DNA of 64,000 nucleotides. It comes from Rotaria socialis (taxonomy: Eukaryota; Rotifera; Eurotatoria; Philodinida; Philodinidae). Shown here one piece after another: positions 25,183 to 38,557 of the stretch (the stretch's first letter is position 1; each line of letters begins with the position of its first letter). Below the pieces are notes generated by a model that was given only the letters and a program-made list of their open reading frames with translations, was not told the origin of the DNA and did not search any database. Location: NCBI GenBank assembly GCA_905331475.1, contig CAJNYU010004051.1, forward strand, positions 354,160 through 418,159. The letters run 5' to 3'. Position numbers and translations under genes: made by a program.

Positions 25183-27178
25183 ATGATGAATTCGAATTTG
25201 AGTGAAATTTATTCAGATGAATATCAAAGTAATTTTATTTGAAAAATAATTGTTTTTTGTTATTTTAACAATAAAATAAAACTAGGTGAAAATGAAACAA
25301 TTAAATTAGTTTGTCAATTAAATGAAAATGAGAAATTAAAAAATGAAAATGTTAATAATCTTGAAGATTTATTAATTAAATCTCGTCAATTAAATTCATT
25401 CAAGTCCATTCGTTTAATAAATGAAAATCTTGAGTATTTATCAATTAATAAAAATAAATCAATTAAAAATTTAATACTATCATGTAATCAATTTGGATTA
25501 ACAAATAATATTAATTGGACACATTTACCGAAAAATCTTCAAGTATATTATAAAATGAAAATATACTTTATTGAAATAACGATTTTTTTTAAAATTTTTA
25601 GTCCATTGATTTATCGGGAAATTTTCTTTCATCAATTGATGGAATTGAAAAAGAAAATAATGAATTAGAAAGTCTTGCTCTTTCATTTAATCAAATAAAT
25701 CAATTATCAGATATTTTTTCAAGAATAAAATGGCCAAATTTATGTTTACTTGATTTAAGTTATAATAATTTAGATAATTTAAAAGAAACAATTGATTCAT
25801 TAAAGGATTTATCAAAACTTCGAATAATATATTTACATGGAAATCCTTTATCAGTTTGAATTTATTTATTTCTATAGATTTATTCTATGTCTTTTTGATT
25901 TTTGTTTTAGTTATTGGTTGATTATCGTATTTATGTTATTGATTCTCTCGAAAAATTAATTGTTCTTGATGATATTCGAATAACTGCTGAGGAAAGAATT
26001 CGTTCGAGAAATTATTCTCGAATTGTAAGAACAGATAAAGATTATTCAAGTTTTCAAATTTCATTTAAAAATATTGACAATGTTCCACCAGCTATTCCGA
26101 ATCAAGTATATTAACAATAAAAATAAAATAAATATTTATTTTCTTATTTATCATCATGTCTATTTAGAATGAATGGCCATTACAAGTTCATCGTTATAAA
26201 ATGTCGCTTGATTGGTTTCAAGAAGAAAAACAAGATATTGAAATTAATTTAGATTCAATGTCAAATTTTAAAAGATTTAATAAAACACAAATTGATTCTT
26301 CATTTTCCGATTATAAAATAAATATAGAATTTTTACCTTTATCATTTAATTTAACAAACGATCAATTAATTCATTTTCGAGATTTTCTTTTGAATGGAAC
26401 AAAATGTCGTTTTATTCATCAATTGGTAAATTATTTTCGAGATTTTATTTCAATGAAATCGAAATAAAAAAAACATAGAATTATTCTATTTAGAAAATAT
26501 TTAATTAAAATGAAAGTATTATTAATTGCTTTTAGACTGAATATTGGCCTCCTGAATCAAATAATACACAAGGAAATGATCCACAAAAAAATAAGTCAAA
26601 TGCAAGTCGCGATAAAGTTTGATTTTATTTCATTGATTAGAAAAGATTTCTATTGATTTATTTTTTCTCAAATAGAAAAATGAAACTCCTGTTAAGAAAA
26701 AGAAAATAGAAGATTTAAGTAAATTAATAATTCGAACGGATCCAATTGAAACAATTTTAGCTGAATTTAATATTGATCTCCGATCATTTCTTGATGGTGA
26801 TTATCAAGTTTTGTTTCAATATAAATCAATTCTTGAACAACAAAAACAATACTTCTTAAGTCAACAAGATAATATTGAACTTAAATCAGGAAAACAAAAA
26901 GATTCGTCGGATAAAAATGATTCAAATAAAGATAAAAAACGAACATCTGCTTTTAAAATACCTCAAGATAAATTAAAAGATCAACAAAAAGGTATTTTAA
27001 TCTTTTTTTGTCTTTATTGATAAGAAATATGTTTCTTTTTGTTGTTGAATTTAATTAAGATAAAAAAAATATTAATGAAAATGATAATGAAAGTGATAAA
27101 ATTGATTTAATTCAACCATTTCAATGTTCAATTCAATTTCAACTTCAACGATTTGTTACACAAGAACAAATTATTTAA
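25183..27178 (+). CDS. Leucine-rich repeat protein, LRRC43-like
   Basis: About eight exons. ATG at 25183-25185 (a second ATG follows at once) starts a short first exon (NSNLSEIYSDEYQ) spliced across about 45 bases to ENETIKLVCQLNENE. Exons 2-3 hold LRR units: LILSCNQFGL, SIDLSGNFLSSIDGI, SLALSFNQINQL, CLLDLSYNNLDNL and RIIYLHGNPLS, closed by an LRR-cap-like segment (DSLEKLIVLDDIRITAEER). The remainder is polar and Lys-rich, with EYWPPES and a Lys/Asp/Ser-rich stretch before the stop at 27176-27178. LRR number, cap and long polar tail resemble LRRC43, a protein of ciliated cells; this assignment is tentative. There is no signal peptide, so the protein is probably cytosolic or axonemal. Confidence 0.72.
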
Positions 27179-27401
27179 ATTTTTTCTCTTTTTTTCTTAT
27201 ATAAAAATCTTCATTCATTCAAAATTTCTTAATAAAAAACAAATATATGAACAATTTTAAGTGAATATAGATTTTAATTTGATTTTTGTTTCGAAAAATT
27301 TTATTTTATTATTTAACACGAAGTTTTTCTTTTATTTAAAATAATAAAATTATTTAAATAGAAATAAAAAAATTGATGTTGATTTGATTAAAAAAGAAAT
27401 T

Positions 27402-28769
<1,368 letters not shown>

Positions 28770-29738
28770 TAAACGTACTAAATATTTTAATAAACATAAA
28801 TAATATTAATTATCTATATAGAAATACGTTTTCGTCTTTTAGCGCTTCTTGAAGAGTCGTTCGATGTTGAATACATTGGATTCTTTTCTTAATGCACGTG
28901 CCGCAATAAAGTACGTGAGATATAACCAAATATTTTGAAAATGAAAGAGAAACGAAGAAAAAAAAACATTGTTTTTCTATTTATTTATTTGACATTACAT
29001 TCGCATATTAAGCGTTTTATTTTAATTAGGTTAAAGATTTTTTTCGATTGTGTTTTCGAAATTAAATAAAAAACTATTTTTTGAAGAAAAGTGGAATTTT
29101 TGTATTTCAAATTTTTTTTTCTTAACCAGTCTTCAAGTTTATTTATTTTTCTTTTCAAATATGATCAATCACAAAAAATCTATGGAGACTTAAAATATGC
29201 TTTTCTTGTCTTTTTTTATGAATGCTTGTAAATAATTATTATTATCAACATGATTGTTATTTATATTGATTGAAAGTTCTATCAATTGTTGACGACCTCT
29301 TAATAATGTACAATTAACGTAACGAATAGAATTGTTCTTGCTTCACTCTAGTTTGTTATTATGTTAAATTAAAAATAAAATCGTAAAAATACTATAAGAG
29401 AAAAGCATTCCAATATAAGTTAGTCAATTTTTATTGAAAATATATTACAACAAAAACAGAATTTTCCGGGAAATCTGTAAAAATTTGATATATGCTGGTA
29501 GAAGGATTCCATTTTTTTCTAACTGAATGATTTGATTTAGTACCTTTTCTTTTTTCCGCCGTTTCGAATCCATAAAAAATCAAATGATTATTTGCATAAA
29601 TGAAAGGAAGTAAATATAAACGATTATTTACGATGGAATTATTCATAGGTTTCCAACATGTTCTAGAGAGGTATGTTGATTTCGATAAATAACACCTATA
29701 GAATGTATTCCTCTAGTTGCAAACTTACGTATGAGACT
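28770..29738. other. Divergent intergenic region (MAP2K / MOK-like)
   Basis: Upstream of two outward-pointing kinase genes. A 71-codon minus-strand frame (29431-29646) has no recognisable motif and is not called. Confidence 0.45.
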
Positions 29739-32700
29739 ATGACAAGTATATAATTGAGAAAGAATAAAAAATTTGAAATAAAAATTTCTTTATTGTATCA
29801 GAATATATCATTCTTAACAATCTCGGTGAAGGTTCATATGCCAAAGTATTTAAATGTGAAAAAATTGCCGATGGATCAATTTGGGCTTGCAAACAACTTT
29901 TTAAAACATTCGAGAGGTGATAATTTTAATTTGCTTTGTAAATTATGAAATGCATTTCAGCTGTTTTTAGTATGGATGACATTGAACGAATACCAGAAAT
30001 TCAAGTATTTAAAAAATTAAATGAACATGCGAATATAATTAAACTTCATGAAATAATTTAGTATATTATTATTAATTTTCATAAATTATTTCGACTGTTT
30101 TTCCTTCTTCCTTCTATTTAATTAGTAATAATCGAATATGTTCATTATGTTTAATATTCGAGTGGATGGATATGGATCTTTATATCTATATAAAAGGTAT
30201 CAATTCAATTTATACGTATTTGTTTTCTTTTCTTATTTAAATATTTAAAATAGATCGAAAATCTCCACTACCAAAGATTATTGTTGCTAAATGTATCTAT
30301 TCGATCTTAATAGCACTTGAATATATTCATAGGTAATTATATTTATGTTTATCTTTAAATTAATACAGTTTACATTATTCTTATAGACACGGATTTATTC
30401 ATCGAGATGTAAGTGTAGAGTTTGTTGTTTTAAAATGTAATTGAATATATTTCAAATATTCATTCTATAATCAATAATCAATATGAATAATGAAATTCTA
30501 CAGAATCCAGACGGTGTAGCTTTGGTAGTAAAGATTTACAATAGAATTTCTGTTTCTCATGAGATCAATCGTGTCGTTAAGAATGTGAATTTTTTGTTGT
30601 ATCCAATGAAACGGAAACATTTGTTTGATCTTATTCAAAAAATTTATTCTCTTTCAAAATAAAAATAAAATCGTTAAATCCTGCTAACGTCAATAAATTC
30701 TATTAATCAATTCTGTGTCATATAAATACGAAATAGAATTGTTATTGTTCTACTACTAGACTTGATGACTGAAAGCAATATTTATTTCTTGCTCTGAAGA
30801 AAAATTAGAGATTTAGCAAAATATAGTCCTATGATGAGTATACTAACTATTTAACTTGTTTCTTTTTGAAAATTTGTACTTTTTTCTTGCTTTCTACAAT
30901 GGAAATTTTTATTAAAGTTCAAAACTAGAAAATGTCTAAAGGAATACTTAACATGTTGATTAATTGGCTAGTTTTAATCAATTTATTACTAACAGCTGAT
31001 TTGAGATCAATGAAAACATTCGATACAATTCGAGCTTATATTAGTGCTCTCTCTCTTTCATATTATCAATGCGTGTTCTACAATAAAAATTAGTAAAGAA
31101 GATTTTCGTTCATCAATTTCTCATGCGATGGTAAATTCCGATGTACAGGAAATTCAAATGAAATGACTACAATAAAAATTTCTTGGAAATTCAATTGAAT
31201 GCATTTAAAAATAATCATATACTAGTTGTCTTGTTATATACAAAAATTAAAATGAGGTTGATGNNNNNNNNNNNNNNNNNNNNNNNNNNAAATCTGTATA
31301 CAACCTATACATATTCATATGGATATAGACAGAATTGATACTAATATATAAATGACTCTTACATTATATTAAAATGTATGATATGGCTTGATAAAAATCT
31401 AAACGATAACCATCGTTTTTATACACTTCTTTATCTACGTGTTACTTTATTGTAGTATGTAGCGCATTTTGAATTTCCTGGAAATAGGAATTTAACATGC
31501 TCTCAGTATGTAGCACATTTTGAATTTCCTGGAAATAGGAATTTACCATGCTCTCCAATTTCTATACTATTTATTTTATTTTTAATTTAAAAGGTCAAAC
31601 CTGAAAATATTCTTGTCAAAGTAAATTTTTATTTTTATTGATTTTATTTTTTGTATAATTTTCTTTTGCTAAGGGAGAACATTTTAAATTAGCAGATTTT
31701 GGAATGTGCCGATCAGTATCTAATAAGAGACCTTTGACAGATTATGTTGCAACTCGTTGGTAAGAAATAAAATTTTGAATGATTTAACTAAATCGAATTT
31801 ATCATATTGAGGTATCGTGCACCCGAATGTATTTTAACTGAAGGATACTATGGACAACCAATGGATATCTGGTCAATGGGTAAGATTATAAATTTTGCTT
31901 TCTCTTTTTTTCAGTTCGAATTAATATAATTAGGATGTGTCATGTTCGAAATAATTACGTATAAGATTAATTTACTTTTTTTAAAATTTAATAGTATTAA
32001 TTAAAATTTGTAAAGATTAAAACCACTATTTGTGAGTACGAATGATATTGATCTAATCAATAAAATTCATTCAGTATTTGGAACACCTTCAATGAAAATA
32101 CTGAAAAGATTCGAGCAACAGTAATCAATTTATTTTAATTTTTATTGTTTTGTATGAGTTGACATTTTTTTTAGTAAAAACCGATCGATTAATTTTAATT
32201 TTCAAACTCAGCAAGGTATTGGTTTAATTCAAGATTTAGCATTTTGTTCATTAGATACAGTTGATCTTCTTATTCAAATGTTATTCTATGATGATGAATA
32301 TCGTATAACAGCATCAAATGCTTTAATACATTCATATTTTGATCATATTAAAAAGGATTTTTCAAAAAATCCTTCTCAAAAAAAGAAAATATTTTCCAAA
32401 AATCCCATTGAAAATCATGAAGATTCTATTCTAATTAAAAATGAAATAGCAATTATTGAAACAAATTTTGATAAATTTATTACAAAACAATTATCAACTA
32501 TAAAAGAAGAATTATCTTCGTCTAGTTTATCAAAATCAAATACAGATTTATTATTAGAATTATCGATTTACTTTAATCAAATTGAACAATTATTGATATT
32601 GATTCATACAATTGATATATTTAAATTAATAAATTTCCTTAATATAGATTCTATTTCTAATCGTAGGTTATTGTTTTCATTGAAAATTTTCTATTTTCAT

Positions 32701-33657
32701 TTTTTCTTTTCTAATTTTTGAAAAGTACGACAAATTTTTCAATTCGTTTCAATTTTAATGAAAAAACTTCATCTTATTCTGGAATCAATCTTACTCGATT
32801 TGAACACAAATTTGAAAATAATATTAAAAATTTCGACTTGGAAAATAAAATCTCAATTACTTATAAAATTCTTAAAATATTTAAAAAGAAATGGATTTCA
32901 GTGTTTAACATTTATTAATCAATTGAAAAACAAATTTTATTATTTAAAAAAACAAATCAGACAAATAATATCGAATTTAAGAAATCGTTTATCATTAGAA
33001 AATATCAAAAGAAATCGATTTATGATGAAAAATGCTTTTAAATATTTATCACCTGTTGTTATTTATATGTTTATTAAAATTATTGAAATCTTCGTTCTTA
33101 ATAATAAAATTTTATTTGTTACAAATGAAAAATTAAACAAAACAAATATGAAATTTATTTATCCAAAATCTGAAGCTGAAAAAATTATTGAATTCCTATT
33201 AGTAATTGAAGATCAAACAGAGAAAATCATTTCACTATTTTCTATCATTGAATTCGACTTTAAACTTCACTTATATTCTAAAATTGATATATTAATTGAA
33301 CAAATAGAAATAATTGATTCAAATACGATAACAATCTTAGAACAAAAATTCTTCATGGAACTTCTTAAACTGAAATTAAATTATATCCATGATAAATTAT
33401 CTATTGTTTGCATTATGTTTTCTATTTATATTGATATTTCAGACAAGTCTATTATTGATAAATCTAATAATATTCAATCAATAGAATCAGATGGTAAACA
33501 AAAAATTGAAAACAATAATTTAGTCAATCAATATTCAATCGAAATGAATATTATTCGAACACAAATTACACAATTAATACAACAAGAGAAAATGAAATAT
33601 TTGACTATCTATAAGAAAAGACAAGATGAATTTAATCAAATTTTAAATGATTTTTAA
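29739..33657 (+). CDS. MOK-like (RCK family) kinase with long C-terminal extension
   Basis: The first exon is tiny (ATG at 29739, seven bases), spliced to KYIILNNLGEGSYAKVFKC. Next are WACKQLF (catalytic Lys), IFEWMDMDLYIYIK, HGFIHRD|VKPENILVK, FKLADFGMCRS, and the T-loop TDYVATRWYRAPECILTEGY with a TxY motif. This is the pattern of MOK, near MAK/ICK, which act at cilia. Nine or more exons keep frame. The intron between HRD and VKPEN is about 1.2 kb, unlike the usual 50-60 bases, and contains an inverted repeat and 26 undetermined bases. After the kinase domain (about 32340) the frame continues about 420 residues, using one intron at about 32665-32726. This tail is rich in Ile, Lys, Asn and Leu, probably helical and coiled-coil-like, and resembles no domain I know. 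Confidence 0.8.
31264..31289. other. Assembly gap (26 N)
   Basis: Undetermined bases within an intron; coding sequence is not interrupted. Confidence 1.
31455..31556. repeat. 51-base tandem duplication
   Basis: Two copies of a 51-base unit starting GTATGTAGC, differing at only a few positions. Each contains a small palindrome (AAATTCCT/AGGAATTT type). It forms the right arm of the intron inverted repeat. Confidence 0.9.
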
Positions 33658-34292
33658 CATATTATCTAGACAATGTTTGATAATTCATTGAAATGATACT
33701 TTGAAATAATTTCTAAGAATTTACCTTTTGAACATTTCTATACTTCTCTAAAATATTATCTATTGATTTTTATCAAATTTTCATATGAGAATAAAAAACA
33801 AAGGCATTTTTTGAAATATCACTATATAAGTAGGTGAAAGTTCTTATATCACTATTTCGGGTCTGATTTTTAAACAAATTTAGTAAGACGAAACTTTGAA
33901 GTTTCAATGTCAATAATTAGTATTCTTATTTTTTTTCTTTCTTGTGACACTAAAATTGAATATGAATATAATTTTGAAACGTACGTGAAGTTAATACTGT
34001 ATTCGACTAAAATCTATTCATATTTGTTTCAGTCAATGCTCTACTTGTCACACACATATTTCAAGTAGATCTCGACGTGTCCACAGTAAAAATACTATTT
34101 TATACGTAGCTTTCAGAGCTATGAATTTTCACTCAGATCTATGGATGATAAAATAAAATATCGAGAAGCATCGATTTTTCTATAGTATCCAACAACACTA
34201 CATTAAAACTATCACTTCTTTTTCTTTTATAATAGAGAATTTAATTATAATTCTAAAACATTTTTATTGTTCAGCACCATTAGAAATTAAAT
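33658..34292. other. Convergent intergenic region
   Basis: Lies between the 3' ends of the MOK-like and rhamnonate dehydratase genes. Nothing recognised. Confidence 0.6.
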
Positions 34293-35666
34293 TTATTTCG
34301 ATTGATTATCTCTTGGATAAGGTCGATAAAGATTTTTTCTATTAAGTGTAACACCAAATCCCGGCTTATACGGATCTAAATGAATCCATCCATCTATGGG
34401 CAAAGGTTCATCATCAAATAATTGTCCAAACGAAGGTGAAATAGAATCACCATTTGGTGAAAGAAAAATAAATTCCCCCATTGGCAAATTTGGAAATGCG
34501 TATTGTAAATGATACGAATAAATTGATGAACCATGAGGAATAATTGAAACATCATAAGCAGATGCAAGTGCAACAATACGACGTGCTTCTGTTATTCCAC
34601 CACACCAAGTTACATCAGGTTGAAGAAGATCAACACAATTCTTATCTAATAATAATTTAAATCCCCATCGAGTATATTCATGTTCACCACATGTTAATAA
34701 GGTTTTAGAAGGATTTTGTTTTTTAACTTGAGCGTAACCATCATATTGATCTGGTGGTAAATGTTCTTCTAACCTATTTTTATGTTTTTATTTTCCAATA
34801 AAAATTAAATTAAATTGAAAATTTACCATTTTATATTGTATGGTTTAATAAGTTCAAGTAATTCTAATGTATAACCTACTGTTAATGACATGTAACAATC
34901 CTAAAAAGAAACATTTAAAAATAAATAAATAATTTATATGGTAATATACAATCATTAAAGGAAAATCATCTCCAACAGCTTCTCGTATTTCTTTAATTCT
35001 TTGAATATTTCTTTTCATACCAGCATCTCCATCAGCTGGCCCGTATGGTAAAGGAAATTTAGCACCTTTAAAACCTAATTTTTTTGCTGCTAATGGATCA
35101 TAACATGTTGCATAACAAGGTAAAGAATTTTTAGTTTTTCCACCAAGTAATTTATAAACAGGCTCATTTCTTAATTTTCCTGCACAATCCCAAAGTGCAA
35201 GATCGACTGCTGATATTGCTTGAATAGTTAAACCTTTTCGACCATAATTAATTGACGAACGCCACATTAAATCCCACAAATATTCAACATTAAGTGGATC
35301 TTGCCCTTCAAGAAATCGACTAAAATGATTTTCAATAATAAAACAAGCTGGTTGTCCTCCAATAGATATTCCGACACCTTTTATTCCATTAGTTAATTCA
35401 ATTTCAACAATAACTGAACCAATAGCATCAATACCCCAAGTTGAACGACGAGATTTATATTTTTCATATAATGACATTGGATTAGCAATTGGCCATTTAT
35501 CAGTTCCAAATATCCAATGGCCATCAACTTGACTATGATAATCAGCAGATCCACCTGTATTTGTTTCCGTTTCGTTTGATTTAATAACATACGCTCGAAC
35601 ATTTAATATTGTTATCGCATTTTCATCTGGCGTTACATCAGGAAGAACAGAAAAATTAATTGACAT
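34293..35666 (-). CDS. L-rhamnonate dehydratase (enolase superfamily)
   Basis: Removes water from L-rhamnonate to give 2-keto-3-deoxy-L-rhamnonate in the non-phosphorylated rhamnose pathway. Three exons with two small introns (about 34774-34826 and 34902-34950). Family-typical segments: GGSADYHSQ and DGHWIFGTDKWPIANPMS at the N terminus, DLALWDCAGK and PVYKLLGG, KFPLPYGPADGDAG, then across the junction LMI|DCYMS (metal-ligand Asp), EEHLPPDQYDGY, LTCGEHEYTRWGF, DLLQPDVTWCGG, IIPHGSSIYSYH and KPGFGVTLNR. These match the bacterial and fungal RhmD order over the full length, about 400 residues. I know of no animal-lineage ortholog, so horizontal acquisition followed by intron gain is inferred. 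All visible catalytic segments are kept, so the enzyme is probably active. Start ATG at 35664-35666. Confidence 0.93.
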
Positions 35667-37254
35667 CTTTTTCTAGAAAAATATATGGAATATGAATTTC
35701 AATTTTATCGTTAATTTAAGATCTATTTAAATAAAAAATCATAATAATAATCGATTAACTATTTTAATATTTTTATTCAGTTTTTAACAAGAATTCATCT
35801 AAGAGAAAGTTTTTCATTTTAATTAAATTTATTTCTATTTTCTTATAAATTTATCTAGAAAAAAACGAAATAGCAGTTTATGTTTCGTACTCCAGACTTC
35901 CTGTGTAAAGTAATTCGACAAAACTTCGATTAAAATCCGATTTTCTAGGTGCAAAGATTGAAAAAAAGCATAAACGATTCAGTTATAATCCTTTCACGGG
36001 CTTCTTCGACAAAGAACAGTTATCATCTATCCAACTGTCATATTTTTGTTTCAAATGTTTAAATAACAATAAAAACAAGCAAATAACATGGTAGATAAAA
36101 AATTTAGACTATAACAAGTAAACAGTCAAGCAAGACTAATAAACAAAACATTTTCTTTTTCGAGTAGAGTACAAATTGAAAATCGTTCATGTTTCATGCA
36201 TTCTGTGTTTGGTTGATGTCGCATCATTTGGAACACTGATAAAGGAAGGGTGAAATCCAACAAATGTATAATTTACCATTATTAAAAATCTAATCTCTAT
36301 AACGAAAAAGTTATCAAAAGAGGTCGTCTACTGCATTTGTCTCTTTCTATTTTTTTAAAAACATATATCTACTATACATAACACTTCGAAATTTTAAACT
36401 CTACTCTAAATATTACAATTCAAGCAATATGAATATAGATTTTTTTGATACGATTAACAATTAAAATTCAATATAAAATGAATTCTCTAATTTGCTTACG
36501 GAATATATTTATGATGAATATCGATCATAATACGATAATCGCTCAGTATAAGAATATTAACTTAACTGTGAATCACTCAAATGACTAAAAATTAAATTAA
36601 ATTAAAAAATGCAATAATAGTATTTTGATGAATTTTTAATTTGTTAAAATTTCTTCAGTTCTATGTGTTAAAATAATTATTATTTAAATAATATTCTGAA
36701 ATTTTCATTTGAGCATATTTTTAGGATTTTTTAACAGTTCAATAGTGTTTTTTTATTTACGCTTTGATTCCAATGAACAAGAATATGATATTATGATTAA
36801 ATAATTGAAACTAAAAAATTTTTTTCTTATAAATTTGGATTTTATAATTTTGATAAATTATTTCAAAGATGATTGTTGGCAATGCAAACAATTATATTAA
36901 AAAAAAAATTCAACTCGATGAACTGTATGATTGTAAATAATCGTTTGACTATTATTTATTGTTTTTCTTTATTGTGATAGTCCGTAGGACAACCATATGA
37001 GAAATAAGAACAAGAATCATGTGTGTGTGACTCTACTGTGCAAAAAAATAGAGAACAACGTCAGAAATAAGAATAGAGGAAAATCCGAAGAAAAAATACA
37101 ATTATAGTTGTACATGAAAAGAAGGACGAAAGAAGTGTTCTCTAACAATATGAAATATAGATTATTCTGTTTCTTTTGAGATTATCAATAAAGTGATATG
37201 TCATCAGCATTATTGAAATTTGGTGGTGTAGCTTTTCAAATCATTTAATATTTA
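35667..37254. other. Intergenic, 1.6 kb
   Basis: A/T-rich, no supported gene. Upstream of rhamnonate dehydratase on its left side. Confidence 0.55.
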
Positions 37255-37602
37255 TCAATAGTTAGTATCATTTGATAGTTGTTGTGGAGAATCAGATACA
37301 TCTGTAGATGATGCATAACTATCAATAAGACTTGGTTGCTGTTCATTTGGTAGTTCGTCAGAACCTGAGTTTTGTATATTTAATGACTGGCTAACATTGC
37401 TGTGGAAACATATTGAATATGATGTTGCACACGATCGATCATTGTTTGAATGTATTGATGTTGATACGTGCCAGAATGATGCGGTAGTACGATCTTTTAG
37501 GCGGTTTGAATGGTGGATCTGGGTAAGGGTACTTTTCGATAATTCATTCATGTAAAAATTTGTCATAGTGTAAGATATCATATATTTTCTTCCAATAATC
37601 AT
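37255..37602 (-). CDS. Orphan Ser/Thr-rich ORF, possibly a C-terminal exon
   Basis: A 115-codon frame with an ATG start, in a region where chance frames this long are uncommon. It is rich in Ser, Thr, Asn and Gln (for example SIDSYASSTDVSDSPQQ-like composition near the end) with no hydrophobic core, like the disordered tail of a receptor or regulator. The inverted-repeat element begins 60 bases upstream of its start, so upstream exons could have been separated. An unrecognised small gene, a gene remnant and chance are all possible. Confidence 0.3.
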   Translation of the reverse strand: MIIGRKYMISYTMTNFYMNELSKSTLTQIHHSNRLKDRTTASFWHVSTSIHSNNDRSCATSYSICFHSNVSQSLNIQNSGSDELPNEQQPSLIDSYASSTDVSDSPQQLSNDTNY

Positions 37603-37662
37603 CAGTCAGATGAAAGTTATATGAGAAGAAACTACTAACTTCGCATACTCATTATATATATA

Positions 37663-38254
37663 TGTCGTAGGATAGATTAAAATCCAGTACAGTTTTAAAT
37701 CGAACTAGGACAGATTAAAATTTTAATTTTTCCTAGTTCAGATTAAAATTTTAAAGTGAACTAGTTGACTTCGAAATGCATTTTAATCTCAACTAGTTGA
37801 CTTTAAAATTTTGATCTGAACTAGGAAAAATCAAAATATTTTAAACTGAACTAGAACAGTTTCAAATATTTTGATCTGAACCAGGACAGATTAAAATATT
37901 TTGATTTGAACTAGTTCAGATTGAAATATACACATTTGGATGGATAATAGGTGAAAGTGAAGGCGAGCGCGAGGACGCGGGTAATAGTTCCATCTTCACT
38001 CATCATCATTCACCATAGACCCTTGTCGTCACCCCAACGCGTATCTTCAACCAGCCAGCCACGGATAATTTGACTAAACATTTTAATGTGTCCTAGTTCA
38101 GATCAAAATTTTAAAGTCAACTAGTTGAGATTAAAATGCATTTCGAAGTCAACTAGTTCACTTTAAAATTTTAATCTGAACTAGGAAAAATTAAAATTTT
38201 AATCTGTCCTAGTTCGATTTAAAACTGTACTGGATTTTAATCTATCCTACGACA
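37663..38254. mobile_element. Foldback element with long inverted arms
   Basis: About 592 bases. The outer ends are TGTCGTAGGATAGATTAAAA and its complement, and the arms extend roughly 200 bases or more inward as near-perfect inverted copies built on AACTAGTT/AACTAGG and ATTTTAAT motifs. The centre (about 37930-38080) is not repeated and is G/C-richer. Both ends lie in TA-dinucleotide runs, so the target duplication (TA or longer) cannot be fixed. No protein is encoded. Confidence 0.85.
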
Positions 38255-38557
38255 TATATATATATATCACTATTTTTTTTACAACTGTATCTTCCTCATC
38301 ATTTTCTTTCTATTAACGAAAGCAGTAAAATGATGTGAAAAGCACACCTACTCTTATAAAATACGATTCTAATCACAACAGGGTGATACTCTATATAGTG
38401 TGATGTTATTAGTTTCTGAAAATATTCAGCTGCCATTTTAATCATTATATGATTGACCGTTAGTCGAACAAGTCGCGTACACTTGATTATATCCAAAAAT
38501 AAATGAATCAATAAAATATAAGAAAAATCAACTCTTTAACGATAACTAAGTTGAACT
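38255..38557. other. Spacer between two repeat elements
   Basis: A/T-rich, with no gene recognised. The 70-codon minus frame here has no motif. Confidence 0.5.

Larger units (their letters stand above)
31070..31560. repeat. Inverted-repeat element inside the MOK-like intron
   Basis: Left arm (about 31070-31170) and right arm (about 31440-31560) are partly inverted copies. CTACAATAAAAAT and TTTATTGTAGTATG are one such pair, and GGTAAATTCC...GGAAATTCAAATG pairs with CATTTTGAATTTCC...GGAATTTACC. The 26-base N gap (31264-31289) lies between the arms, as expected where a foldback is hard to assemble. Confidence 0.55.

Noticed and set aside
29431-29646. 71-codon minus-strand frame upstream of the MOK-like gene
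   Set aside because: It has an ATG and ordinary composition but no recognisable motif; it sits in the divergent promoter region of two kinases.
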